Part shown: in pieces, positions 44,521 to 57,479 of the stretch
How the letters are laid out: every line of letters starts with the position of its first letter
Numbering within the stretch: position 1 is the first letter of the stretch
NCBI RefSeq assembly: GCF_026745355.1
Contig: NC_079206.1
Coordinates: forward strand, 5,601,044-5,665,043
Direction: 5' to 3'
From: Beta vulgaris subsp. vulgaris
Lineage: Eukaryota > Streptophyta > Magnoliopsida > Caryophyllales > Amaranthaceae
DNA: 64,000 nt
Program-made: the position numbers and the translations under genes
The notes under the pieces: model-generated
Databases searched by the model: none
Told to the model about the DNA's origin: nothing
Seen by the model: the letters and a program-made list of their open reading frames with translations, nothing else

Positions 44521-45420
44521 TTGGCTGAGTGTATCAACCATGATCTGCCTCGTACTTACCTTGGTCGGCCATTAAACTTTAACCCCAGTGGAGTACTTTG
44601 TTGGACTTGGTTGTATTTTCTTTTCCCCTTTAAGCTTATGATGGATGCAGCTAAAAGATTGGACAGACCTATGAGGGTTATCATGGTCTGCTGTAGAGGA
44701 GGAGGAGAAGGATCAATTTGTGAGATGGGATCATGTGTGTTGATCGAGGGTGCAAAGTGCTTGGTTTTTGGTAATATGGTGTCTTTGAACATCACCCTAG
44801 TGAGTAAGTCATAAGTGATTGTGGCATTTTCCACTTTGGCCTAGAGCTGGATTCTCTTTGTCACAGAGTGATCCACGCAGATATGGCATTCAATGGAAAG
44901 GATGGGCTGTGGTAACGGGGTCTCAGGTTTCTCTCACAAGCTATTATAAGGTCGCTTTACTTGCCGAGTTGCCGGGTGTATCAACCATGATTTGCCTCTC
45001 ACAAATTCTGCCCTCCCTTTAACCCCGGTGGAGTAGTTTATTGGATCTAGTTGTGTAGGAGGTTCTTGGATGTTGTATGGTTGGAAGAGACTGTTTATTT
45101 TAGAGGGTTGTATGACTGTCATTTAGACTTGTCTTTCTAATGTACCTTTTTGTATTTTCTTTACTCCGTTAAGCTTCTGGTGATTGTAGCCAGAAGATTG
45201 GTGAGGCCTATGAGGATTTCTCTGTGGTTTGGGTTAGATGAGGTTGAGAGGGATCAAATTGTGAGATGGGATTCTGGGTGTCTATATAAGGTGTTAAATG
45301 CCTGAATTTGGTAATTTGGTGTCTAAAACAGAAGTATCACTCTCTAGTGGGTAAGTGGTTGTGGCATTTTCCACTAGAGGCACTTTGCACCCTGGGTTAA
45401 GTATAAGGTGGGTAATGTTG
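44521..45420. repeat. Diverged tandem duplication, unit about 540 bp
   Basis: GTGTATCAACCATGATCTGC...GGAGTACTTTGTTGGA at 44530-44610 recurs as GTGTATCAACCATGATTTGC...GGAGTAGTTTATTGGA at 44976-45046. GATTGGACAGACCTATGAGG and GTGATTGTGGCATTTTCCAC recur about 540 bp downstream. Spacing varies by up to 90 bp between blocks, so indels occurred. No family is recognised, and open frames across it are not conserved between copies. Confidence 0.7.
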
Positions 45421-46585
45421 AGGGCAATGTTCTTCGGGAGGATTTTTGAGCTCGGGAGCAGCTCTTGTGTCATTTTTCCCTCTCTCATAGACTGTCAATT
45501 CTCATTGAACACCAATTTTCTTTCTTTGAGTCAGGGTAGTGATAATTTTTACTGAAAATTTCAACTTAGGAGGGACCTCCATGCTCAAGACTCAGGAGTT
45601 AGGTGAGCTTACTAGCTTGTTAAGAATCCTTGAATCTGCTTTTGTGTCAGGTTCCAGGTAGGAGAGTGTGGTTGGTTGATTCTTTGCATCTTTATCTTAT
45701 GGATTTTTATTACATGCACCTTTAATGGCTTTACATATTTTTCCTCTTTCTCTTTCTATCTAGAACTGGAAAGCTTAAAATCTGAAGCAGATGAAAGCCT
45801 TTGCATTGGATGCTAGATAGGGGAAGCTCAATACATGTGACAAATTTGCATTTCACAAGGTGTTGTTCCTTTGGCAAAGGTAACTGCGGATTGTTGTAAA
45901 ATTGTTCCATTTACTGTTTCGGTTCATTTTCAAATATGATTCCTGAAGTCTAGAAAGCGAAAGGTAGGGCTACTCGAGTTCAATTTAAAATTACAATAAG
46001 CTCTTATAAGTGTAGATGGTTTCCGATTTATTCAAATTCATCTAGGTATGGTCTAATAGGTGAAAAAGCCGAAGCATTTTCCGCTGGGTAAGCATTATGT
46101 GGCTGAATTGTTTGGAGAGGAATGATAGAATTTTTATGGCTGGAATTCTTTTTGGTTACTTTATGGAAGCGAATGGTGTATTTCGCTTCACGTTACGCCT
46201 CCTGGATGTCCCCCTTCCTGATGTCAACATGGCCATTTCAAATCTTTTAAGTTATACAATTCATGTTGACCCACAAAAGCAAAGCAAAGATTCATGTTGA
46301 CCCACATGGACATGCCAGCTGCCGCACTGGAGTGTAAGATACTTCACGGGTATTTGTTTCCCTTGCCGCAACTTAGCTTACATCACATCGATATACACAA
46401 TACTTGTAGCAGTTGTAGCCTCTTCCTAACTCATCCATCTCCACACATCCGACTCCTCCAACTTGGAAACACCACCCGAATCCATAACTTACAGGCTGGT
46501 CTACCACCCATTCCTTAATTGCTTTTCTGATGTATATCATTTATGCACTCCATTAACTCAATTTTATTTTTGTGCTTTTATGTTC

Positions 46586-47589
46586 AAGAGACAATAATGA
46601 AAGAAAGCAATAAAGATAGGCTTCCAAATCTCGATTTGAAGAGGTTCCCTTGAAGTCTCGGTTCAAGATTTACACACAAGATTGCAGTCTAGTGCACTTT
46701 AGAGTTAACAACTATATAACAAGCTCCAAGCTGACTATTTCGTTCAGCAACAACACAGATCTTTAAAGTTAATACCTTAAGGGTATTTATAGAGTATTAT
46801 ACAGCAGCGAAAGCCTTAAAATAATAAAAGAAATAAGAAAAACTTCTACACTAAGCAAAACAGAATTCTGGCTGGCGCACTCTCAAAAATCTGATCTTTT
46901 TTGCTATTGGTTGCCTTTAAACTTGCTTGGAACCAACAGGAAGGTTTCCTCACTTGAAGAATGATCCAACCAATGCGAAAACGTTACAAGTTGGTCAAAA
47001 AAGGCTGCTGCTCAGAAGTGAAGCACGCATCTCCCATAACTCGTCATTTCTGGCGGAAAGTAGGAGGAGGTTTCCTCCTTGAATGGGCGAGGTCCAAAGT
47101 AGCTCAACTAGCCACCTCAAGCACATAGGTTGATACTTGATAGCCTCTTGTGTCACCTGCATTCTTACAAAAGTTTAGCTTAAGCTCATTAAGCTTACAA
47201 AAATCGCACTAATAGTACAGCTGTACAGCTATACAAAACCGATAAAACTGTTTCCAAAATCACGTCCCAAGTTGAAGGCTACTGCGACTTCGTTCCTTCA
47301 TGAAATCTCACCAAAATTTGTACTTTTGTAGGGTGAAACTTCAAGATGTTAGCAATCCAACAAAAAAAGAATCGTTGAAAAATTCCTTGTAGATTGCTCA
47401 CAACCACCAAAAAGGTTACGCTGCATCAGAATCATCGGATGAACGGGAACGTCTTCACTTTGAATCCTCCTTCTACTTGAACTAAGTATTACAAAAGGAC
47501 TCTAACTAGCTTCAAACATGTAAATTCTATCCTGAGTGAATATTAAAACCATGTAGCAAAATTTTAACTCTATTTTACATCATCTTCCA
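46586..47589 (-). mobile_element. Possible solo LTR
   Basis: The ~1-kb segment is flanked by TGTTC (46581-46585 and 47590-47594). On the minus strand it begins TGGAAGATGATG, just downstream of a GGGGGAA purine tract, and carries a TATA-like CTCTATAAATACCC near 46790. The last bases (CTCTT) are not the usual CA. The interpretation as an LTR rests on the promoter-like motif and the short duplication. Confidence 0.4.
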
Positions 47590-47599
47590 TGTTCCCCCT

Positions 47600-48277
47600 C
47601 ATGTGATCTAAGTCAAGACATTGTGCCTATGTCTAACTCTTTGCGCCTTTACTCGCGTAGGGGAGTGTGGATTCATTAGTCTGCTGCCCAAGTGCGTGTC
47701 TGGGTGTGCTTCAATAGAACTTCAAAAGTATCACTCGCCATCAAACATCCTAAACTCCATACTGATCAAGGATCCCTCTATTCTATTCACGGAACAGACA
47801 ACGCTGCGAGAAGTATGTGAATTTTATTATGGCGTTCCGTACGGGATTTCGCGGAACGGCATATCCAAAATCCGTTACAGAACCAGGAGAGTTTTAATTC
47901 CCTGGGTAGTACATTGATCAAGGGTGGGTTTATGAGGTGTTGTATATCCAACCATCTTGCTTGTAAAAGGCGCAAGGCCTACTAAGGTGCTAGCTTTCAA
48001 ACTTGAGTGAGGAGGCAGATCCTCATGGTCAAACATAGATGATTTGAGGCGTGAAGTTTTGCAATAACTCTTCTACATCTCACATTTTATTATGTACTAA
48101 CACAGATATCCTAGGCGATACCATTCCTGCTAAAGATGATTGAACCCTCAAATTTTCAATCAGCAATGCAATGCTCTTGTCCCCCTTATTTTGATTTGTA
48201 TTTTTCTCAGTTTTCATTATGGTTTTAGATGGAAGTGATGATTTCATTCCCCTTTAAATGTGGTTATGCTGCTGCAG
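47600..48277. other. Intron-like stretch before the first YTH coding exon
   Basis: No conserved frame was seen (a 98-aa frame at 47621-47917 lacks an ATG and any domain). The stretch ends with a polypyrimidine/CTGCTGCAG acceptor at 48277. Confidence 0.45.
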
Positions 48278-48324
48278 ACTGGATCTTGTAACTATTGAAT
48301 TGGTTGGGCAGAAATATATTGGAT

Positions 48325-51300
48325 ATGTCCGCTGACACTGCAAAGGAAAATGTGTCTACTGTTGATTCCTCCTTGTCTCAGAAGCACAACGTTGGTAATT
48401 TTGAAGAACCAGGTATTGACATTTCATCGCCTTTTTTCTTGATTCAAGCAGTATGGGTTCTGCTACCTGCTAGAATATTCATTATTCTACAAAAGAAAGT
48501 TTTAGATCAAGATTCAAGCATGATGTCACTAACTTGTAAAATTATTATCTCTATTTTGCTACCTGCTTGATCTAATCAGATCTTATTGATACTGTTCATG
48601 CAGTTCGATTGGAGTTTCCCTCTCATACTTCAATAGTATTAGATTAATTCGTACCTGATAATGTGTGTGGTTGCGTCTTGTAGTTGCTGGTTCTGTACTG
48701 AATCTCCTTCGGTGTCCATGACTTCTTTTGTTTACTAATACTTGTTTAGCCCATTTGAGAAATCTTGTTCATTTTTCTAGGGAGAGCAGGAGTTGCTCAA
48801 TCCTGATGTTATTGGTGCTTAATGAGAAGTTAATTTCACTCTTTTGCAAACCAATTGGATGTTTTTTCTAAAAATATTTTTAGTATAAACCCTCTTCATT
48901 AGACTTGAGCTTCATTTGTGGTGTTTGATACCTGGGAAGTAGCTTTGATACCAAATAGAGTACTACATCATACAAAATTTTCCAGAAAATATGAATTATA
49001 ATTTGAAGAGGACTGTCTTGTACATACCTATGACGGATGCCTCAGAGACTCCCAAGTTGGCTAGATTATTCTACTCCCACATTGACGGCATTTATGGAAT
49101 TTGTAAAACTTTTGCACCGTGAAGTTATGGACTTCAATAGGGATAAATGATATCTAGTAGGTTGCTAAATCCTTAAATTACTCAGTCGATCCCCCCCCCC
49201 CCTCTCTTAAATATTAAAAATATCCAAACATTAATGCTTCTCTCAAATTAATCCAAACTAATATTTAAAGTATAATAATCCCAATTCACTTCTCCTCCAC
49301 AAAATGGTGTGTCATCTTAGGTCTATGTTAATCCTCTTGCTTCTACTTGTCTTAGCGGTTGAAGTATAAGTTATTGCGAGTACAAACTCTCCATGTATTC
49401 CAAAAGTGTATATGGTAGCTTACACTTACCGTAAGTCTTATGTTATAGATTCTATGTCAATGGGTTACCTACATACTTAGGAAAGTGTGTCAGTTATTTC
49501 CTATTAAACATATTTTAAGTGATTGTTTTCTATCTACTCCCTCTGTTCCTAAAAATCTTTGTATTTTTGTAATGATCTGACATCTTATAGGCAGATTAAA
49601 GAAGAAGATTATGGAGTAAAATGGAATTTGACTGATGATGATGTGAAAAACAATAAAATAAAGATGTGATTACAAGCTTTTGAGAGGCTTGTTCTCTCCC
49701 ATTGAACGGTTAAAAGTTCACCTAAAATTCTACTCAATATTCAACATATTTTCTCTCTCCCTATTCCATTCTATTTATAGAGATATTTCCTCCCTAACTC
49801 CCTAACTTATTCTTCAAAACTAACTAGTTATATCATACCAAAAGTGCCCCTCCCTCGGCTAGTCTATTACAATTTTCCCTTTTTATCCGTTGCTTGAAGT
49901 TCTTCCTACTTTTGCTTTATTCCTAATTTGGATACATATTTACCCTTTTTGCCTTGCGATACTCCACCTGTCGGCTCAACTTTATTCCGCACTCTCTCAC
50001 AACCACATTCACTCTACTATTTAAAAAACAAAAAAGGGTTATTTCTTTTGTGGATGTCATCTAGTTTAGTTGGTAAAATCTTGCGGGGTCGGTCCTTGAT
50101 TGAATCTCATCTACATCAGTGTGCTTAGTCGCTCTCTAACACCAAAAAGAAAAGGACCCACTTTTATACACTCTTTCACAAGGTTTTTAGATCTAATGAA
50201 CCAATACTACCCGCATCGTAAAGGTGTAAAAGAACTGCATTTTAGGTGGGGTTTAAGGGATATTTCATGGTCTGAGCCGATATTTGGCGGCACCGCCAAC
50301 CGCATCATCCCTGTTTCTGCATCACCGGGATCGTAACCGCGATCGTAACCTGCATTTTCAAGCTATGCTTAACAGTGAATTGAGAAGATTTTTGAGAAAC
50401 TGGGTTTTTTTTATGTAGACTAGGGTTAATGTTTTATTTAGCGATGTATATGTTCTATAGTTCTATCAAGTGTAAAATGAGAGATGCAGTCAAAGCATAA
50501 AGTAGAATGAGTGATGTTGTCATTCTCAGTGCTGTCCCTGATAAAGGACCAATGTTGTTCACAGCACATTCATTATTACGCTGCTTAGCTAGCTTAGCTC
50601 TATATGCAGTAACTCAATGAAAAAGAAGATGTCGACAACCTTTTTTTTTATGAAATGGTGCCAAGAACAACTTTAATCTTTTGGTTGGGTTGCCATGCCG
50701 TGCACTTGATTGGTTCAGGTAATCGTATTGTATTTTTCCATATATGCAGATAATGGTCATTAATGCTGAATTGCATTTTCATGTGCTAGACTAATTATTT
50801 TGACCATTCTTTTAGGTCTTGTGTTTTGATAATGCTGCTACGTCTATGGCTTAAAAGGGATTCTTTAGTGGGCTACAAATCTATAATTGAACCTAACACT
50901 TTATATATACCAGTTCAGTGCTGTATAAATACATAGTAAAATCATATTTTTCTATTTGCTAACTGATCTCAGACAAGGCTGAATTATATTCTCAGAGAGT
51001 TCCAGCTGTAGAGCAAATGAGGACAGAGACCCTCCTAGGACAGAAGAAAAGGGGCTGACGGACAATTCAAATATAGTTGTAAATGTTGAAATGTACAATA
51101 CAAGGTACTTCATCATTAAGAGCTTGAATCATGAAAATATCCAACTATCTGTTGATAAGGGAATCTGGGCTACCCAAGTCATCAATGAGCCAATACTGGA
51201 AGAAGCTTTTCATGTAAGATTACTTTCAATATGATGTGATGATGCATTATCTCAATGTTGATTATTATCGAGTAGCACTTGTCTTGCAGAATTCACGTAA

Positions 51301-54300
51301 AGTAATTATGATCTTTAGTGTCAATTCAAGCGGATTCTTCCAAGGGTATGCGCAGATGATGTCTTCTGTTGGGCGGAGACGAGAAAATGTGTGGACTCAA
51401 GGAATTGGTGCTAATAATCCATGGGGACGGAGTTTCAGGGTCAAGTGGTTGAGGTTAAGTAATTTGCCATTCCATAAGACTCTTCATCTGAAAAATCCAC
51501 TGAATGAATACAAGCCTGTCAAAATAAGCAGAGATTGCCAGGTTTTGATATATGAAGTATTTTGTCCTTGCTTTGTTATCTTTGAACAGACTAAGGATGT
51601 GTCACAGTTATTTTTCTATTAATTTCAGGAACTGTCTCAGGAAATCGGTGAAGCACTTTGTCAACTCATTGATAGAGAATCTGAAGAGGATCCTTATCTG
51701 AAAAGGTATTAACTATCAAGTGACAGGTTTAGGTCGCAAAAAAAAAAAAAAAAAGGTTTGACCTGCTGATATCTGATTCAAATTTTCTAATTTCAGGGAT
51801 ATGTATTTTGTGAAGAGGCCTGGTGTGGAGTCTGGTTATTGTTATCCTGATGAGGGATATATGTCCCCTCCTATGGATATGACCTGGGCCACAAAAACGA
51901 TGGTTTACCCATCCTACCTTTATCAATACCATACTGAAGCTAATGGGTCCCTTGTAGCACACCATGGGTCTGTTGGAGTATATCCTCCTGAAAGTTTGTC
52001 TGTCATGGCAAGTGAAGGTTCACTGAGTAAAAATGCCCATCGTAAAGTAAATACTTTAGACTCACCAGCTGATTACAAAATTCCCTCTCAAGTTGATGGC
52101 CGGCAGATGCCCAATGAAAGGAGTCCCCTTTGTAGTACTCTTTCTGAAGACGAGTTTCTTGAAATGGTATGAGATCCTACTTTAGCTTCATTAGTTTTCA
52201 AGAAGCTTGTATATAATATATGTTCCCGCTAAATAAGGATCTTTCTTCAGCTGATGGTTTAGATTTTTTAACTTTCCACTAATTCGTAACAGTAGTAGTC
52301 AGTTTTATTGAGCCATGTTGCTACAACCATAGAAAATGTAAAAACCATAATCCAAAATTTTCCTCATCGATTTATAATAATTCTGTATGTAAAAAATCAT
52401 GTATATAATCTTACATTTTGTGTATTCTGATGAGGATGCACACAACTTAATACAGCTCATAAGGGGCTGACATGTCAATCTGTAGAAAATTTCAAAACTT
52501 TTACTAATACAGGAAAGTCCGTAATTCGAAGAAATAAACAAATACCACCCCCTTCCCTATCCCAATTCATAATGACCTCTCTTGTGTAATAGACTAGCCT
52601 TGGGAGAGGGGCACTTTTTGGTATGATATAATTAGTTACTTCCTCCGTTTCTTTTTACTCGCTACACTTTCCATTATGGGAAGTTTCACATTACTTGCTA
52701 CACTTCTTTTTTTGGGCAATAAACTCTCTCTATCTCTCTCCTCCCACATGGGTCCCTTTTCTTTTTACTCTCTACCTCTCTCTTCTCCAAAAATTGCCTA
52801 GGAGTCCGTGAAATGAGAAGTGTAGCGAGTAAAAAGAAACGGAGGAAGTAGTTTTGAAGAATAAGTTAGGGAGTTAGGGAGAAAATACTTTTATAGATAG
52901 AATGGAATAGGGAGAGAGAAAATATGTTGAATATTTAGTAGAATTTTGGGTGAACTTTTAAGAGTTCAATGGGAGAGAACAAGCCTCTCGAAAGCTTGTA
53001 ATCACTATCTTTATTTTACTGTTTTTCACATCATCATCGATCAAATTCCATTTTTACTCCATAATCTTCTTCTCTAATCTGCCTATAAGATGTCAGTTCA
53101 TTAAATCTTGCACCCACAGCCTCCTTCCTCCCTGAGAACGAGACCCTGTTGCTGACCAGTTGCAGTGTTCACATTCTTCATCACCCATATTCCCATATCA
53201 TCCACCCTCTCCCCGAGGTTATGGGTCACTTAACCTGAACTTAAAGTCATTGTGGGAGAGAGACACAAATTTCGAGGAAGTGAGATCACTTATCTAACTT
53301 AACTAATTTTTCTTGGGTCTTTTTAAGATAACTTGTTTTGAAGATCCTATTGCTATTTGTAGAGGATTTGTCTGATTTTGACCCTTGAGCCAGTCACAGA
53401 ACTCATGTTACTCAAATATTAACTCATCATTGCTGGAATTATATGAATGGTATAACTGGAGAGAAAATCTAAAGCTGATATCTTGTCGTCGGTAATGGAA
53501 GTGATGATTGGATCGAGGTCGGTGATGCTGAGACTAATGCTAGTGGGTTTTGATGACGTTAATGTAGATTATGGACATTGGGTTTAGGTGGGGAAGGTCT
53601 ACCAGTTGATATTGGTGTTAAGAGGAATTATAGACTAAAAGGGTCATCAAGTTTGGTGAAATTTATGCTGGGCCTGAAAAGGGGCTAAAGATAAAGCTTA
53701 GAGACGGAAGAGATTCATATATGTAAGTAAAGGAAAGCTAAGGAGGAAAGGAAGAGCCAAGAAAGGACAATAGGACGTACAAGAGAAAGAGTTTCATCCT
53801 TTTATAATTTTGGGAAGCTGCAGGCTTTTTTTCCAAGTAGATAGTAGTAGCCACCCAGCAGTATCACAATTGACATTGAGTCTGATGCATTTTCATTTGA
53901 AGTCAAAAGGTCAGATTACTTGAATAAGTTCCTAATCGTATATTTATGTGGGTTGAGGAAAACGTTCATTACAAGTGTGCATACAAGTTTTTGTGTAGCA
54001 TGACTTTGTTTATGGAATTGCTTGCATGGTCTAGCAGTTATTTATTGAAGAGATTAAGAAGTATTTTACTTGTATCGTATTTAAAATTTACTTAGCTATT
54101 TCTGCTGTTTACTTTTTCTACCCCAGTTTGCAGATATATGTCCTTTAAATTCAAGGGTAAATTCTTCACATATGTTTGATCAGGCTAATGTACGAAATGT
54201 GCTTAAGCTTGTTGAAATTGAGGGTGTTATTGACGGATTCAGAGCTTGCTAAGCTCTCAACTGCTTAAGGCTAGGCTTGGAAGAGCAGATAATTACCAGC

Positions 54301-56692
54301 TCACTCACCTGGGATCTTTGACCTTGGTTTGCCACGTTTTTAGCTATGCTGAATGTTGTATCATCAAATTTATTTGCACTTGTCATTGATATAAAGATTC
54401 TAGACAACTCATTTAACTAGTCCAGTCAAGCTGAACCTTACAGACTTTTTATAAATCTGAGTCCAAGACAAGGCTCAACACTGTGACCCTGGTCTTCAGT
54501 TCTGCTTGAAGCATGCCAAGCCTTAGAGCTAGGGCTTGGTCCTGACACCAGACAGAAAGTCTAAGCCTAGAAGCAAAGCAGATAAAACAACATAATTACA
54601 GTTACATGAATTTTTTTTGAAAATGCAAAAAAGAACAGCACATGAAAAAGCATAAACCTCCCTCCTCCTCTGCCCTAAGCAAAATGGGGAAGGAAAGAGC
54701 AAATCTCATCATGATTAAGCTAGAATGACCTGGAATCAGGTTCATACAAGTCTAGCCTCTAAGCTCTAGTCTTGTTTGGATTAGCTGGGCCTGATGACTT
54801 ACATAACTAGATTGGCTGAGTTACAGCCTTGAAGGCTTACTGGGTCTGAGCTCATGTAGTTATCTACCTTGGTGGACATTTCGAAGTTATGCAAACTTGC
54901 AAAGGGTGCTCTAGTTTCTCTTCTTTGTGGATATGCTTTATAGTAATATATACGTTAATTTGGTAGCTTTTAGCCATTAAAAGTTGCTAACCTGTATCAT
55001 TGCTGCAGTCTTACGAAGAATACCTGGAGGCTCACAGTAAAGGCATCAAGCAGGTGACCATCCTGTTAGTAGGCATGCTTTATGTATAATCTTGTTCTTG
55101 GTGTGAGTTTTAGTACACGATGTGATTTTGATTTACCCTATGTTTTATGTCACCAAGCAGTCTCTTGTTGCCCATTTGTACGGTGTTGTTGAAAATTACT
55201 CGTACTACCAGTGCCCAATGGATAACCAAAGAAGATAGTTAAACATACGGACATTAGTGAACTATTGTAAATTATTCCTTGATGTGCAGGTTTATTGGTA
55301 ATATATGTAGGCAGCTACTATAAGGGTTTTTGATTCTTAAAAATTTATGTCAATCATTGTTCTCAAGTTATATGGCTCTAGTTATACAAGCTTTCTGTTA
55401 GTCTTTCTATGGAAGTTCCATCTGCAGAAAAAGATACCTAGGCCCACTTGGACATTCTTTGTTTAGTTATACTATACAGGAAAAGAGAGTTATTCCGAGA
55501 CGTTGTTTATCAATATTTCGGTTCAAATAGGTCAACTGTCAGTTCTGGCTCTTAGTTACATCTTTCGATGTGAGAAAGTATATAACCAAAGTGAGACCAG
55601 GTCTAATGAAGATTGATGCAGCTGACTGATCCAGTGTGCTTAGGGATGATCCAAATTTACATACTATGTGAAGTACTAGTTGATGGAAGGCAGAGTACAT
55701 CAATTCAAGATGAATTCTGATTGACTTCTATTTGTCATTGGTATCATCTGATGAATCTTTTTTTTTTGGTAACATGTTAGTTGTATTAATGAAGCCCAAA
55801 AATAAAATAATGTCTATGAGGTCATAGCCCAAATAGACACCTTTAGTTAACCTGTCTACAGTTAACTCCCTGATCAAGAAAGCAAAGCAACTAATTTCTA
55901 TTATATACAGAGGTTTTCTGAATCAATAGTCCCCCCGCATTCTAATTCTGACATTTTCTTTTTATGCCTTTCACAGCTTGATCAACAGTTGTTATCTTCG
56001 ATTCCCAATGAGCTGCATTTCTGATATTCTTTTCAAAATGATGCTTACTTGATTTCTCTTGCTTGCTATGAGATATCATCTGATGAATCATCCTTCTTGA
56101 AATCTTCTAGTCCTCTGGAGTCTTGTTATTGTCATTTATATGAAGACACTAGCAGAGTAGCACGTGCATAGTGATGTGAGAGTTAAAATTAAAATGATAT
56201 CTTGAAACTCTGTGCTTGCTACTCAAGAATTCCTGGTTTAACCTGTGAGGATTGGTGGCATTGCACAACCTGGGCTACTAACCTTGTGGCAAGCACATGA
56301 GGTGCAACTTCCACTTATGATTTGGTTATGGATTATGAAGACATCATCTGCTGAGCTGGCTTGACATCACCCATCGTTCATGGTGCATTGTTAAAATTTT
56401 CTATTAGATAAAGCCCAAAAATAGCCTGTTTGTCATTAACTGCAGATCAGAGTTTGTCCACAGCTATGTGGTGGTACGTTTACAAGGTTTATGTAATCTG
56501 CTTTCAGGCCAATAAAAATTATCGAAGAACAGAAGATTCATCGAGTAAAGAACATGATGATGATGATCTGTGAGTCAACTTTTCTTTCTTTTTCTGTATG
56601 TAAGCATTGCAGCTGTCGCTTATTGTACTCTCTACTCTTGCAGACATAGTAACAGTGAACATGGCAGTTCTCATAAAAAATCCCGTCGTTGA
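48325..56692 (+). CDS. YTH-domain m6A RNA reader (YTHDC1-type)
   Basis: Eight coding exons join in phase to 386 aa: 48325-48412, 50996-51213, 51290-51541, 51629-51705, 51797-52166, 55009-55053, 56508-56569 and 56644-56692 (TGA). An in-frame TAA at 48289 fixes ATG 48325 as the first start; 48278-48324 is 5' UTR. Residues 1-65 are polar linker. The YTH domain spans about 66-200: RYFIIKSLNHENIQLSVDKG, IWATQ with cage Trp 87, KVIMIFSVNSSGFFQGYAQM, ENVWTQGIG with probable cage Trp 137, FRVKWLRLSNLPFHKTLHLK and NPLNEYKPVKISRDCQE. Known YTH domains bind N6-methyladenosine RNA through such a Trp cage. The NHENIQL and HLKNPLNEYKPVKI wording matches the YTHDC1 class rather than the YTHDF/ECT class; plants have one such gene besides CPSF30-L. 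The tail holds a DDDD run and a basic HKKSRR end, a possible nuclear signal. For exon 2 the acceptor at 50995 is required: the upstream AG at 50972 runs into a stop. Introns 1, 5 and 6 are kilobases long and hold transposons. Confidence 0.93.
49568..49871 (-). mobile_element. Solo LTR, family B copy 1 (YTH intron 1)
   Basis: Bounded by TGTAATGATC...GTCTATTACA (TG...CA) with a perfect 5-bp duplication ATTTT (49563-49567, 49872-49876). On the minus strand it contains a TATA box in CTCTATAAATAGAATGG and TTGAATATTGAGTAGAATTT. No internal retroviral region adjoins it, so it is a solo LTR formed by LTR-LTR recombination. Confidence 0.88.
50050..50160 (+). repeat. Possible degenerate SINE head
   Basis: GATGTCATCTAGTTTAGTTGGTAAAATC resembles a pol III A box, and TTGATTGAATCTCATC a weak B box. 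This is only suggestive. Confidence 0.25.
52585..53105 (+). mobile_element. Solo LTR, family B copy 2 (YTH intron 5), with nested MITE
   Basis: It starts TGTAATAGACTAGCC and ends GTCAGTTCATTAAA, where copy 1 reads TCATTACA. It is flanked by TCTTG (52580-52584, 53106-53110). It matches copy 1 in opposite orientation over its whole length once the Stowaway at 52639-52848 is removed. It carries the same TTTATAGATAGAATGG promoter-like block. Confidence 0.87.
52639..52848. mobile_element. Stowaway-type MITE, 210 bp
   Basis: Long, near-perfect inverted ends CTTCCTCCGTTTCTTTTTAC and GTAAAAAGAAACGGAGGAAG are flanked by TA (52637-52638, 52849-52850). Subterminal CTCGCTACACT is mirrored by AGTGTAGCGAG. 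It is inserted in solo LTR copy 2. Confidence 0.94.
53111..55008. other. Remainder of YTH intron 5
   Basis: Nothing was recognised apart from repeated AAGCCTAG/CTAGGCTT-type words at 54250-54800, which may mark an old inverted-repeat element. No alternative exon with conserved coding sequence was found. Confidence 0.4.
55054..56507. other. YTH intron 6
   Basis: A 1,454-bp intron between GTGACC and CTTTCAG. I see no element with provable ends. Confidence 0.5.
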
Positions 56693-57479
56693 TTTTTCTG
56701 CATCTCTATCTATGGCGCTGAATGCGGGTTATTTCTGCAGATCTTTCTGTGACCAAATTACTGGTTTATAGAGCTGTCGTTATGGAGAGTCTCATGGAGT
56801 CATGGGTCCTATTCCCAGAATATAGAGTTTAATTTTCTTGGGCTTTTGTTCTGGTTGTAACATAGTTTTGTAACTATTATATCACATGATTGTAGGATTA
56901 GAACCAACTTGTACAGGAATTAGAATTTGCCAAACTGTTGGAGAAATCATTTATTTTCCCCTGTTGGTTTTTTTGGGGGAAGGTAAAGTTTCGGGAGAGA
57001 GTATGGGAGATAAGCAGGGTAATAGAGGCTTGGGTTGTGTAACACACTATCGCATTTACTTGAGCACACAAAAACAGTATTTTGTTGGTCAGAACAGTAA
57101 ATTATTGTGCTTGCTTGGTTTAGGTTTAACTATTACAAAATTTATTGTACATAGGATGTATTGTCTGCATGTACACAATTTTTTTTACTCAAGTCAGTTT
57201 TTAATATTTGCTGCATTTTGAACTTTGCTCTATTCACGAAGTCTATTTTGATTATTTTTTTACACGTGTATCAAACCCAATGTTAACATACACGGTTTTA
57301 TATATTTTTAAAATATTTTATTTTTATAATGTTTTGATAACGGACAATTAGAGAAATTAATGGTCAAAACTGTGTATTGATAATAATACAAATTAAATTG
57401 GAGTATCTATTTACATAGGGAGGGAGTATATGTCTTCTTGGCACATATATAATAGATAAGTTAAGGTTACTTTCTTATT

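Noticed and set aside
46097..46518. Two 67-74 aa ORFs upstream of the YTH gene
   Set aside because: No recognisable domain, no ATG context or splice support, and no repeat partner.
50973..51055. Longer YTH exon 2 starting at 50973
   Set aside because: That frame reaches TGA at about 51056 before the YTH domain; the acceptor at 50995 restores the frame.
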